Positions 17,550 to 25,146 of a stretch of DNA of 64,000 bases are shown one piece after another. Position 1 is the first letter of the stretch. Every line of letters begins with the position of its first letter. Both the position numbers and the translations under genes were made by a program. The notes under the pieces were generated by a model, which ran no database searches, was not told the DNA's origin, and saw nothing but the letters and a program-made list of their open reading frames with translations. Source of the stretch: Acetoanaerobium pronyense (lineage in GTDB: Bacteria; Bacillota; Clostridia; Peptostreptococcales; Filifactoraceae); NCBI RefSeq assembly GCF_017874355.1, contig NZ_JAGGLI010000004.1, positions 1 to 64,000 of the forward strand, read 5' to 3'.

Positions 17550-19712
17550 ATGATATATAAAAATATATTGGAAACTATGCCTATTGCCTATGCAAGACAT
17601 AAGATAATAATAGATGAAAATCAGGTTCCTATAGATTATGAGTTTTTAGAAGTTAATAGTGCATTTGAAAAATTTACTGGTTTAAATAAAAATGATGTAA
17701 TAGGTAAAAAAATAACTAAAATATTTCCAAGTATTTCCGAATCAAAATTTAACTGGATAGAAATTTATGGGAAGATAGCACTTGACTTGGGAAGTGAAAC
17801 ATTTGAACAATTTTCTGACCCTCTAAAAAAATGGTATAAAATATTTGCATTATCAGATGAAAAATTCTATTTTCAAACTTTTTTTGTGGATATAGATGAA
17901 CATGTGGAGGCAAAAAATAAACTAAAAGAATCTGAAGATCTTCTTTGGAAGGTTATGAATAGCATTCCATTGAGAATATTTTGGAAGGACAAAAATCTTA
18001 ATTATCTAGGTTGTAATAATAATTTCCTAAAGGATTCTGGATTTGAATCCTATAAAGAGCTAGTTGGGAAAAATGATTATGATATGAACTGGAGAGAGTT
18101 TGCAGATTTATATAGAGAAGATGACCAGATGGTTATTGATACTGAAAAAGTAAAGCTTAATTTTGAGGAAAAAGTTATAAATGCAAATGATGAACTTAGA
18201 TGGGTAAAAACGAGTAAACTCCCAATATATGAAGCAGATGGAAAGGTTAAGGGAGTATTAGGGATATTCGAAGATATCACATCAAAAAAACTCTCAGAAA
18301 TAGAAATAGAAAAAGAAAAAAATAGGTATGAAGAGTTATCTAAAAAAAGTAGATCTATTGCTTTTGAAGTTGATATTGAAGGAAAGTACACATATATAAA
18401 TGATGTTGTTAAGGATGTCCTTGGATATAGTCCAGAAGAAATTGTTGAAAAAAAATACTTTTATGACCTCACCTTTGGGGAAGAAAGAGAAAAACTAAAG
18501 ACCTTTGGGGAAGAAATACTAAAAACAGAGGGAAGTGTTAATGATTTTGAGCACAAGCTTTTTGATAAAGACGGAGATGCGGTTTGGGTTTTAACAAATG
18601 GGTCTCCGCTTTATAGCATGACAGGGGAATATATAGGCTTTAGAGGAATTGATATAGATATTACAAAAATTAAGGAAAATGAAGAAAAGATAATATATCT
18701 TAGTTATAGAGATCAATTAACAGGACTATATAATAGAAGATTTTTTGAAGAAGAAATTAAAAGGCTAGATACCAAAAGAAATTATCCTATGAGTGTTATT
18801 ATGATAGATGTTAATGGTTTAAAACTCATGAATGATGCATTTGGTCACAAGGCTGGAGATGACCTAATAAAAACTCTGGCAAACACTATGAGGGAAGTTT
18901 TTAGAGCAGATGACATAATAAGTAGAGTGGGTGGAGATGAATTTGTCGTATTACTGCCATCTACCTCAGAGTTTGATACCGAAAAGCTAAGTGAAAGGTT
19001 TCTAAATAATTTAAAAGGGAAAAAAGTGGAAAACTTAGATATTTCAGCTTCAATTGGTTATAGTACAAAAGAAGATGAATCTATGTTATTTGAAGATGTA
19101 ATAAAAAGAGCAGAAGCTTATATGTATAACAGCAAGACATTGAATAGAACCAAATTAAGAAATAAAGCGATACAAGACATAATCAACCAGCTGTTTATAA
19201 AAGTAAAAGATGAAAGAGTACATGCCTCTTTAGTAAGCAAACTATGTGAAAACATAGGAATGAAAATGGGATTTGAAGAAGATGAGGTTAAAAAAATAAG
19301 GGAAATGGGACTTCTTCATGATGTTGGGAAAATTGCTGTTCCAAAAGAAATTTTGGAAAAAACCGAAGAATTAGATTATGAAGACTGGAAAGAATTAAAA
19401 AGGCATCCAGAAATAAGTTATATTATACTTAGTTCTTCCAGTGATTATATGAAATTTTCTGAGGCAGTTTTATATCACCATGAGCATTTTGATGGTAATG
19501 GATACCCTAAAAAACTTAAAGGGGAAGATATACCATTATATTCAAGAATTATAGCGGTAGCAGACACATATGCATCAATGGTGTTAGATAGAGTCTATAG
19601 AAAATCTATTTCCTCAAAACATGCTCTAGATTTATTAAAAGAAGCTTCTGGAAAAAAACTGGACCCTAAAATAGTAGATATTTTTATAGAACATAGGTGT
19701 TATGAATTTTAA
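17550..19712 (+). CDS. PAS-GGDEF-HD-GYP cyclic-di-GMP protein
   Basis: A 720-residue cytosolic signalling protein. Three PAS-like domains occupy about residues 1-120, 130-250 and 260-375. A diguanylate cyclase domain follows, with intact GGDEF at 461-465 and the inhibitory-site pattern R452-x-x-D455 five residues upstream. A C-terminal HD-GYP phosphodiesterase domain has HD at 590-591 and HHEHFDGNGYP ending at 653. Both opposing activities, synthesis and hydrolysis of cyclic-di-GMP, therefore look catalytically complete. No transmembrane segment is seen, so the PAS domains probably sense an internal signal. Start ATG behind AAAGGAGAGG. It overlaps the upstream part of the DJ-1 frame but not the start I chose for it. 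Confidence 0.9.
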   Translation: MIYKNILETMPIAYARHKIIIDENQVPIDYEFLEVNSAFEKFTGLNKNDVIGKKITKIFPSISESKFNWIEIYGKIALDLGSETFEQFSDPLKKWYKIFALSDEKFYFQTFFVDIDEHVEAKNKLKESEDLLWKVMNSIPLRIFWKDKNLNYLGCNNNFLKDSGFESYKELVGKNDYDMNWREFADLYREDDQMVIDTEKVKLNFEEKVINANDELRWVKTSKLPIYEADGKVKGVLGIFEDITSKKLSEIEIEKEKNRYEELSKKSRSIAFEVDIEGKYTYINDVVKDVLGYSPEEIVEKKYFYDLTFGEEREKLKTFGEEILKTEGSVNDFEHKLFDKDGDAVWVLTNGSPLYSMTGEYIGFRGIDIDITKIKENEEKIIYLSYRDQLTGLYNRRFFEEEIKRLDTKRNYPMSVIMIDVNGLKLMNDAFGHKAGDDLIKTLANTMREVFRADDIISRVGGDEFVVLLPSTSEFDTEKLSERFLNNLKGKKVENLDISASIGYSTKEDESMLFEDVIKRAEAYMYNSKTLNRTKLRNKAIQDIINQLFIKVKDERVHASLVSKLCENIGMKMGFEEDEVKKIREMGLLHDVGKIAVPKEILEKTEELDYEDWKELKRHPEISYIILSSSSDYMKFSEAVLYHHEHFDGNGYPKKLKGEDIPLYSRIIAVADTYASMVLDRVYRKSISSKHALDLLKEASGKKLDPKIVDIFIEHRCYEF

Positions 19713-19731
19713 TATTGAAAAGGTAGTGGAT

Positions 19732-20313
19732 ATGAAAAAAATACTTCTTTTTTTGACAAAAGGTTTTGAACTCATAGAAATGAGTGCGTTTGTAGATGTT
19801 TTTGGTTGGAACAAAACCTTTAATAAGATAGATATCGATGTAATAACATGTGGGTTTAATAAAGAGATAAAAAGTACCTTTAATGTAACTCTAACTGTGG
19901 ATAAAGTCTTCCATGAAATTAATCCTGATGACTATGATGCTATGGTAATACCAGGTGGGTTTGGATATTTTGGTTTTTATGAAGAGGCTTATGATGAAAG
20001 ACTTCTTAATCTTATTAGAGATTTTGATTCCAAGAAAAAGCCAATAGCAACTGTATGTGTATCGGCACTTATTCTTGGGAAAAGCGGTATATTAAAAGGT
20101 AAAAAAGCAACGACATATCATCTTATGGATGGAAGAAGGCAAAGACAGCTTGAAGAATTTGGTGCCATAATTGAAGGCGGATCAGTTGTAAAAGATGAGC
20201 ATATAATTACATCATGGTGCCCATCAACAGCCCCATATGTTGCCCTTGAATTATTAGAGACTATGACTTCAAAAGAATATAAAGATTATATAAAAGAAAT
20301 TATGGGATACTAA
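19732..20313 (+). CDS. DJ-1/PfpI family protein
   Basis: A 193-residue DJ-1/PfpI superfamily protein with a flavodoxin-like fold. It starts KKILLFLTKGFELIE, has VIPGGFGYFGFYE in the middle and the nucleophile-elbow cysteine in ATVCVSALILGK, followed by the typical TTYHLMDG block. Members act as glyoxalases, deglycases, chaperones or peptidase-like proteins; nothing here picks one. The open frame extends upstream to 19702, but ATG 19732 gives the family N-terminus and follows AAAGGTAG, 19 nt after the cyclic-di-GMP gene. The two genes are probably co-transcribed. Confidence 0.85.
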   Translation: MKKILLFLTKGFELIEMSAFVDVFGWNKTFNKIDIDVITCGFNKEIKSTFNVTLTVDKVFHEINPDDYDAMVIPGGFGYFGFYEEAYDERLLNLIRDFDSKKKPIATVCVSALILGKSGILKGKKATTYHLMDGRRQRQLEEFGAIIEGGSVVKDEHIITSWCPSTAPYVALELLETMTSKEYKDYIKEIMGY

Positions 20314-20327
20314 AAATAGCTTTATAT

Positions 20328-20357
20328 AAAATCACCTGTAAACTCAGGTGATTTTTG
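20328..20357 (+). terminator. terminator after DJ-1 gene
   Basis: Arms AAAATCACCTG and CAGGTGATTTT with a 6-nt loop, then Ts. Confidence 0.8.
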
Positions 20358-20409
20358 TATATACTATATATAAGAAAGATTTCTTAATATTCGAAAAAGA
20401 AGGGATAGT

Positions 20410-20979
20410 ATGACTATGAGAGAAAAGGTAATAAGCTTACTTGATGAAAATTTAAAGACAGACCATCTATACAAACACTCTTTGGCGGTTGAGGCTGTAA
20501 TGGGGGCTCTTGCTGAAAAGCTAGATCCAGACAATAAAGAGAGATGGGCTGTAGCAGGACTGGCACATGATCTTGATTCTGATCTTGTGGATTACAAAAA
20601 CAATGAAAATCATCTTCATGGGATTAAAGCAGTAGAAATACTAAAAGAAAATAATATTGGTGATCAAGAGATATATAATGCCATATCTGCACACAATTAT
20701 GAAACAAAGGTTAAGCCGGAAAGCACAATGGCAAAAGCTCTTTATGCGGCAGACCCTATAACAGGATTTATAACTGCAATAACCCTAGTATATCCAGATA
20801 AAAAAATAAGCAGTGTAAAAACCAAATCAATAACTAAAAGAATGAAAGAACTAAGATTTGCAGCAGGTGCTGACAGAGCTGCTATGAGTTCTATAGAGGA
20901 ACTTGGGATACCATTTCCTGAGTTTGCAGAGCTTTCTCTAAAAGCGATGTTAGAAATTTCAGATGACCTTGGATTATAA
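20410..20979 (+). CDS. HD-domain hydrolase
   Basis: A 189-residue HD-domain protein. The metal-binding pattern is H (in YKHSLAVE), HD (in GLAHDLDSDL), H (in ENHLHGIKA) and D (in YAADPITGFI). HD proteins of this size are usually phosphohydrolases acting on nucleotides, but the substrate is not evident. The start ATG ACT ATG is 7 nt from AGAAGGG. Single gene between terminators. Confidence 0.82.
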   Translation: MTMREKVISLLDENLKTDHLYKHSLAVEAVMGALAEKLDPDNKERWAVAGLAHDLDSDLVDYKNNENHLHGIKAVEILKENNIGDQEIYNAISAHNYETKVKPESTMAKALYAADPITGFITAITLVYPDKKISSVKTKSITKRMKELRFAAGADRAAMSSIEELGIPFPEFAELSLKAMLEISDDLGL

Positions 20980-21055
20980 CAAAATCTGATAATAATTAGA
21001 AAATTATACTAATAAATATAAAGCTTTCAAAAATCAAATCTATGTTTTATATCTT

Positions 21056-21093
21056 AAATTTCACGAGGGAAAAATCACCTCGTGAAATTTTTT
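21056..21093. terminator. terminator after HD gene, probably bidirectional
   Basis: Arms AAATTTCACGAGG and CCTCGTGAAATTT with a 9-nt loop, flanked by T runs on one side and A runs on the other. Before the IS200 insertion it probably also terminated the minus-strand ABC operon. Confidence 0.8.
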
Positions 21094-21107
21094 ATTTGTA
21101 TAAAGAA

Positions 21108-21130
21108 AACCACCTGCTATGCGGGTGGTT
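21108..21130. repeat. IS200 left-end hairpin
   Basis: Ten-base-pair stem with one wobble and a 3-nt loop. Expected to be recognised by TnpA on the single-stranded element. Confidence 0.8.
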
Positions 21131-21166
21131 CTAAAAAGCTTATAGCGGTGAGTAGAAAAAAGAAAA

Positions 21167-21223
21167 CCTCCTATTGTAAAATAAAGTTAGGTCTGACCAA
21201 CCAACATTAAATTACAAAGGAGG
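21167..21223 (+). promoter_or_regulatory. stem-loop that hides the tnpA ribosome binding site
   Basis: CCTCCTATTGTAA (21167-21179) can pair with TTACAAAGGAGG (21212-21223), burying the AGGAGG that serves the TTG start at 21232. A second hairpin (GTT-GGT/ACC-AAC around 21186-21201) sits inside the loop. The same logic of ribosome binding site sequestration is known for IS200 in Salmonella. Confidence 0.65.
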
Positions 21224-21231
21224 CTATCCAA

Positions 21232-21708
21232 TTGGATAAAAATAGTTTAGCACATACAAAATGGAACTGTAAATATCATATAGTATTCGCACCAAAATAT
21301 AGAAGACAAATTATATATGGAAAGATAAAAAGAGATATAGGAATAATCTTGAGGAAATTATGTGAATATAAAGGAGTAGAAATCATAGAAGCAAATGCAT
21401 GTCCAGATCATATACATATGCTTGTGAGCATACCACCTAAATTAAGTGTGTCACAATTCATGGGATATCTAAAAGGAAAAAGTTCACTGATGATATTTGA
21501 TAGACATGCGAACTTAAAATATAAATATGGGAATAGACATTTTTGGTGTAAAGGATATTATGTTGATACGGTAGGCCGAAATAAAAAAGTAATCGAAGAA
21601 TATATAAAAAATCAAATGCAAGAAGACATAGCAAGTGATCAAATAAGCATGAAAGAATTTATAGATCCGTTCACGGGTGAGCAAGTAAGCAAAGGCAAGA
21701 AAAAATAA
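21232..21708 (+). CDS. tnpA: IS200-type transposase TnpA (Y1 HUH)
   Basis: A 158-residue Y1 transposase. The HUH motif is PDHIHML (H60, H62), the catalytic tyrosine is Y124 in EEYIKNQ with Q128 four residues later, and the length is standard. It nicks and joins single-stranded DNA at the hairpin-marked ends. Start codon TTG, 8 nt from an AGGAGG that can be masked by an upstream stem. All catalytic residues are present, so the element may still be mobile. Confidence 0.93.
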   Translation: MDKNSLAHTKWNCKYHIVFAPKYRRQIIYGKIKRDIGIILRKLCEYKGVEIIEANACPDHIHMLVSIPPKLSVSQFMGYLKGKSSLMIFDRHANLKYKYGNRHFWCKGYYVDTVGRNKKVIEEYIKNQMQEDIASDQISMKEFIDPFTGEQVSKGKKK

Positions 21709-21800
21709 TCCCTTTAGGGATTGCCTGTGAATAAAAAGCGGTTGGCAGACCATTCAGGGTGTCTTAAGACACAGCAAGTACCATGCCCTTATAGGGCTAG
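21709..21800 (+). other. structured right-end region of IS200
   Basis: Between the tnpA stop and the right-end hairpin there are three more small inverted repeats: AATCCCTTTAGGGATT (21708-21723), GTGTCTTAAGACAC (about 21759-21772) and GCCCTTATAGGGC (21785-21797). The first may terminate tnpA. The dense folding resembles the omega-RNA scaffold regions of tnpB-bearing relatives, but no tnpB is here. Confidence 0.45.
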
Positions 21801-22537
21801 AGCAAACCACCCGTTTTACGGGTGGTCATGATTCTTTCAGGTGCTTTTTCAGAAAATAAAACTTCAGGGCTATCTTCCATAATTATTTCTCCGTTTTCCA
21901 TAAAAACTATCTTATCTGCGGTCTCTTTAGCAAATTTCATTTCATGAGTTACTATAATCATAGTGTTTCCAGCCTTTGCAAGAGTTTTTATTACTGACAG
22001 GACTTCTCCTACAAGCTCTGGATCAAGTGCAGAAGTTGGTTCATCAAACAAAATCAAATCAGGGTTTGAGGCCATTGCTCTTGCAATTCCCACTCTTTGT
22101 TGTTGTCCCCCAGAAAGCTGATTTGGAAAAGATTGTTCCTTCCCAGAAAGTCCTACAACCTCGATAAGCTCTTTTTCTCTTGAGATTGCAGCTTCTTTTT
22201 TAAAGCCATGAACCTTTTCAAGTCCAAGAGTTATATTGCCAAGTACATCCAAATGAGAAAAGAGTCCAAAATTTTGAAATACCATTCCAATTTTTTTCCT
22301 CAAATCTGTAGCCTCTGATTCTTTTATTTTTGCCATATCATACTCTTTATCATTAAGATGCATGATACCAAAGTCAGGCTTTACAAGCTGGTTTATAGTT
22401 TTTAAAAATGTAGATTTGCCAGAACCTGAAGGACCTATTACTGCAACTACTTCTCCTTTTTTTATAGTAAAATCCATATCTGAAATAACCCTTTGATTGC
22501 CAAAAGATTTGCTTAGTGATTTAATTTGTAACATCAT
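21797..22537 (-). CDS. amino acid ABC transporter ATP-binding protein, 3' end replaced by IS200
   Basis: A 246-residue ABC ATPase of the polar amino acid family: Walker [10 protein letters not shown], signature [14 protein letters not shown], Walker [15 protein letters not shown], and switch His in VTHEM. The protein runs normally to EKAPERI. The last ten codons ([10 protein letters not shown]) and the stop codon come from the right end of the IS200 element, read through its hairpin. The original C-terminal few residues are therefore lost and replaced. Since only the extreme C-terminus is affected, activity may survive. Together with the permease and binding protein it forms a probable cystine importer, judged from the cysteine-rich leader peptide upstream. 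It overlaps the permease by 4 nt. Confidence 0.85.
   Translation of the reverse strand: MMLQIKSLSKSFGNQRVISDMDFTIKKGEVVAVIGPSGSGKSTFLKTINQLVKPDFGIMHLNDKEYDMAKIKESEATDLRKKIGMVFQNFGLFSHLDVLGNITLGLEKVHGFKKEAAISREKELIEVVGLSGKEQSFPNQLSGGQQQRVGIARAMASNPDLILFDEPTSALDPELVGEVLSVIKTLAKAGNTMIIVTHEMKFAKETADKIVFMENGEIIMEDSPEVLFSEKAPERIMTTRKTGGLL
21806..21826. repeat. IS200 right-end hairpin
   Basis: Eight-base-pair perfect stem, 5-nt loop. It is also read as codons TTRKTGG of the truncated ABC ATPase on the other strand. Confidence 0.8.
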
Positions 22538-23208
22538 GCAGCCCTTCCTTTACTATAATGCTTTTCCAAATAAAAATTTAGCTTTCCAATTAAAAGAGTT
22601 ATAAAAAAATATATTAATCCTACAGCTAGATAAACCTCAAAAAACCTATAATTAGAGGCTGCTCTCATCTTGCCAAGTCCCATAAGGTCATTAAGACCAA
22701 GCATAAATGTAAGTGAGGTACCTTGAATAATTCCAATAAAGGTATTTCCAAATGAAGGTATAGCAACTCTTAGAGCTTGGGGTAGCTGTACATGCCACAT
22801 TGTCTGGAGCTTAGTAAGACCAATTGAAAAACCAGCATCTTTTTGTAAATTATCAACAGAAAGGATAGACGCTCTGCTAGTCTCTGCTATATATGCTCCA
22901 GCGTTTATGGACATGATTATTACGGAAGCCTGAAATGCATTCATTCTTCCCAGTGAAGGAAATAGCTGGGGAAGACCAAAGAAAAAAAGAAAAAGCTGAA
23001 TCATCAGTGGAGTACCTCTGAAAAAAGAAATATAAACCTTGAAAAAACTATCTATAAATGGGACATTAAAATATCTGATAATACCTACTAAAACACCAAT
23101 TATAAGGCCAAATCCCATAGCTAAAAGCCCCACAGAAAGTGTAATGGGCAGGGCTTTTAAAAGCTCAAGGAATGAATTTGAAAATATTTCAAAACTAAAT
23201 CCAGTCAT
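22534..23208 (-). CDS. amino acid ABC transporter permease
   Basis: A 224-residue HisM/GlnP-type permease with about five spans. The EAA-type coupling loop is present around [20 protein letters not shown], followed by the conserved [13 protein letters not shown]. It forms the membrane channel of the importer encoded with its neighbours. It starts 2 nt after the binding protein stops and overlaps the ATPase gene by 4 nt (tight operon). Substrate by inference: cystine or cysteine. Confidence 0.88.
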   Translation of the reverse strand: MTGFSFEIFSNSFLELLKALPITLSVGLLAMGFGLIIGVLVGIIRYFNVPFIDSFFKVYISFFRGTPLMIQLFLFFFGLPQLFPSLGRMNAFQASVIIMSINAGAYIAETSRASILSVDNLQKDAGFSIGLTKLQTMWHVQLPQALRVAIPSFGNTFIGIIQGTSLTFMLGLNDLMGLGKMRAASNYRFFEVYLAVGLIYFFITLLIGKLNFYLEKHYSKGRAA

Positions 23209-23210
23209 GA

Positions 23211-24020
23211 TTAAAATCTCTCCGAAATATCTATATCAAAGTATTTTTCTGAAATGTCTTTTATTGTATTGTCTTCATACATAGAGTCTATAGCTTGGTC
23301 AATTTTTTCTATAAGTTCTTTATTTTCATCTGTATTTAAAAATGGAAATGCATTATGAAGCTCATTAAGTGGTGCTCCAGCTAGTTTTAGGGGAAGTCCT
23401 GACTCTTTTATTACTGATTGAAGAGCAAGTCTATCGTTCATAGCAGCATCAACTCTTCCTATTGCAACATCTTGATAAGAACCAGATCCACTATCGTATA
23501 TTATTATTTCTATCTCAGAGTCTTTGTCAAACTCTCTAATCATTTCCTCGTAGTTAGTTCCAAGACCTACAGCTACTGATTTTCCTTTTAATGACTCAAG
23601 ATCAACTATATCATCTCTGTCAGATTTTGATATAAGCTGTGCTCCATAGTATACATATGGTCTTGTAAAAAGATATTTTTCTTCTCTTGCTTCAGTTACA
23701 GTAATTTGATTGGCGATAGTGTCTATTTGATTTGAGTCTAGCATACCAAATAGGCCGCTAAAATCACTTGTAACAAATTCTACTTCATATCCTATTCTGT
23801 TTCCGATTTCTTTCCAAACATCTACATCAAACCCAGTAAGCTCTCCCTTATCATCCAGATAGGTATATGGTTTATATGAGCCGCTCATGCCAACCTTTAT
23901 TACATTTGATTCAGAAGTACCTTGATTTTGATTTGCAGATGAGTTTGAGTTTAAAAAGTAAAAACCACCTAAAATAACAAGTATAAAAGCTGACACGATT
24001 AATATATTTTTAGATTTCAT
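23211..24020 (-). CDS. amino acid ABC transporter substrate-binding protein, probably cystine
   Basis: A 269-residue periplasmic-binding-protein-type protein (SBP_bac_3) with an N-terminal hydrophobic segment (KNILIVSAFILVILGGFYFL). That segment has no lipobox cysteine, so it is probably membrane-anchored by an uncleaved signal. Ligand-binding features are GFDVDVWKEIGNRIGYEVEF and the block DTIANQITVTEAREEKYLFT, which resembles cystine-binding proteins of the TcyA kind. The Cys-rich leader ORF and attenuator just upstream support a cystine/cysteine substrate. Start ATG behind AATAGGAGG. First structural gene of the operon. Confidence 0.85.
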   Translation of the reverse strand: MKSKNILIVSAFILVILGGFYFLNSNSSANQNQGTSESNVIKVGMSGSYKPYTYLDDKGELTGFDVDVWKEIGNRIGYEVEFVTSDFSGLFGMLDSNQIDTIANQITVTEAREEKYLFTRPYVYYGAQLISKSDRDDIVDLESLKGKSVAVGLGTNYEEMIREFDKDSEIEIIIYDSGSGSYQDVAIGRVDAAMNDRLALQSVIKESGLPLKLAGAPLNELHNAFPFLNTDENKELIEKIDQAIDSMYEDNTIKDISEKYFDIDISERF

Positions 24021-24104
24021 TGTAATCCTCCTATTGTTTTAAAATATTTTGTAAGTTAATTAAGTCCATTCTGGCCAGAATGTAAAGATTTCAGGTTTTT
24101 TGCA

Positions 24105-24138
24105 ATAAAAAACGGGCAGGTCCATATTGGACTACCCG
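24105..24138 (-). terminator. attenuator terminator of the ABC operon
   Basis: On the minus strand CGGGTAGTCC (24138-24129) pairs with GGACCTGCCCG (24123-24113), with one bulge, and is followed by six Ts. It lies 36 nt after the stop codon of the Cys-rich leader peptide and 85 nt before the binding protein gene. Confidence 0.8.
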
Positions 24139-24173
24139 CTATTACACAAAATCATGTTTTAGGGAAAGCCTTA

Positions 24174-24269
24174 TCAGCACCACAAAAAGCTGTTATCTAG
24201 TTTTTGAACAGAACTAGAGCAACAGCATAGAGCATTAAAGCTTTGTGGATTAGAATTTAGCTTTTTCAT
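24174..24269 (-). CDS. cysteine-rich leader peptide of the ABC operon
   Basis: A 31-residue peptide with its own ribosome binding site (AAAGGAG, 7 nt before the ATG). After MKKLNSNPQSFNAL it reads three consecutive cysteine codons TGC TGT TGC at codons 15-17, then SSSVQKLDNS, and ends FLWC before TGA TAA. The mRNA over the Cys codons can fold: GCTGTT (24226-24221) with AACAGC (24194-24189), continued by TCTAGTT (24218-24212) with AACTAGA (24202-24196). A terminator follows. This is the layout of translation-coupled attenuation, where a ribosome stalling at the Cys codons for lack of Cys-tRNA would change the fold and let transcription continue into the importer. Confidence 0.82.
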   Translation of the reverse strand: MKKLNSNPQSFNALCCCSSSVQKLDNSFLWC

Positions 24270-24298
24270 AACATGACTCCTTTCAATCTTTTTTTATA

Positions 24299-24327
24299 AT
24301 ACTACAAGATTAATACCAAGTTGTCAA
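24299..24327 (-). promoter_or_regulatory. promoter of the leader/ABC transcript
   Basis: Minus strand TTGACA (24327-24322), 17-nt spacer, TAGTAT (24304-24299), about 25 nt upstream of the leader peptide ATG. Confidence 0.7.
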
Positions 24328-24441
24328 CTATGAATTAAAAATTCTTTTAGTATGAAATCCTGTTTTAAATAAATTGATCAGAAATAGGGTATAATCTAAA
24401 AATTAAATCAAATACATAAAAACAGAAAGCAGGAATAACGA

Positions 24442-25119
24442 ATGAAAATAAATATTAGAACTATAATTATAATACTGACCTTAGGTATTTTTTATTTTAT
24501 TATTAGAAGATTAGGGATTATAGATATTTTATCTGACCTAGAGAGGTTTAAATTATTTATAGAGGAAAGAGGAAATTTTGGTTATTTTATTTATATTCTT
24601 ATCTATGGAATTGCAGCTGTATTTTCACTTCCAGCATGGATATTTACAGTTACTGCCGGAATTGTGTTCGGGCCACTAAAAGGGGGAATTTTGGCATTAA
24701 TTGGAGCAACGGTAGGTGCTCTTTCAGCTTTTTTGGTTTCGAGATATTTGGCAAGAGATTTAATTGTAAAGAAATTTGGAGATAGTAAAGTTTTCAAAAA
24801 AATAGAATCTGGGGTTGAAAAAAATGGTAGAGATTTTCTTATACTCACACGGCTAGTTCCTATATTTCCATATAATCTTCAAAATTATGCTTATGGTATG
24901 ACAAATATTGGCACTTTAGAATATACACTTATATCTCTAATTACTATGATGCCAGTATCTTTCATATATGCTTATATGGCTGGAGATATAGCAGAAAATG
25001 GAGTAACTCAAAGACTGTTCTTCAATCTACTTTTAGCGGGTATTATTTTATTTTTTATATCTCAAATCCCTAAAATATTTGCAAAGAAAAAGAATATTGA
25101 TATTTCAAATATGAAATAA
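24442..25119 (+). CDS. TVP38/TMEM64 family membrane protein
   Basis: A 225-residue DedA-like membrane protein of the TVP38/TMEM64 (SNARE-associated) family. The family core is visible: IAAVFSLPAWIFTVTAGIVF, then FGPLKGGILALIGATVGA and the second half motif RLVPIFPYNLQNYAYGMTN. These proteins have the fold of lipid scramblases, but the bacterial role here is unknown. Start ATG behind AGCAGGAA. It is 27 nt upstream of a flavin disulfide reductase; this pairing, and fusions of the two, are common in bacteria. Confidence 0.87.
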   Translation: MKINIRTIIIILTLGIFYFIIRRLGIIDILSDLERFKLFIEERGNFGYFIYILIYGIAAVFSLPAWIFTVTAGIVFGPLKGGILALIGATVGALSAFLVSRYLARDLIVKKFGDSKVFKKIESGVEKNGRDFLILTRLVPIFPYNLQNYAYGMTNIGTLEYTLISLITMMPVSFIYAYMAGDIAENGVTQRLFFNLLLAGIILFFISQIPKIFAKKKNIDISNMK

Positions 25120-25146
25120 AAAAGTACTTTTAAAGGGGAGGAAAAC

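Larger units (their letters stand above)
21103..21832 (+). mobile_element. IS200-type insertion sequence
   Basis: A complete single-gene IS200/IS605-family element. The left end has hairpin AACCACCTGC-TAT-GCGGGTGGTT (21108-21130) and the right end has ACCACCCG-TTTTA-CGGGTGGT (21806-21826). There are no terminal inverted repeats or target duplication, as is usual for HUH single-strand transposons. Exact boundaries are within a few bases. The right end lies inside the coding region of the ABC ATPase gene on the minus strand. No tnpB is present. Confidence 0.85.
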
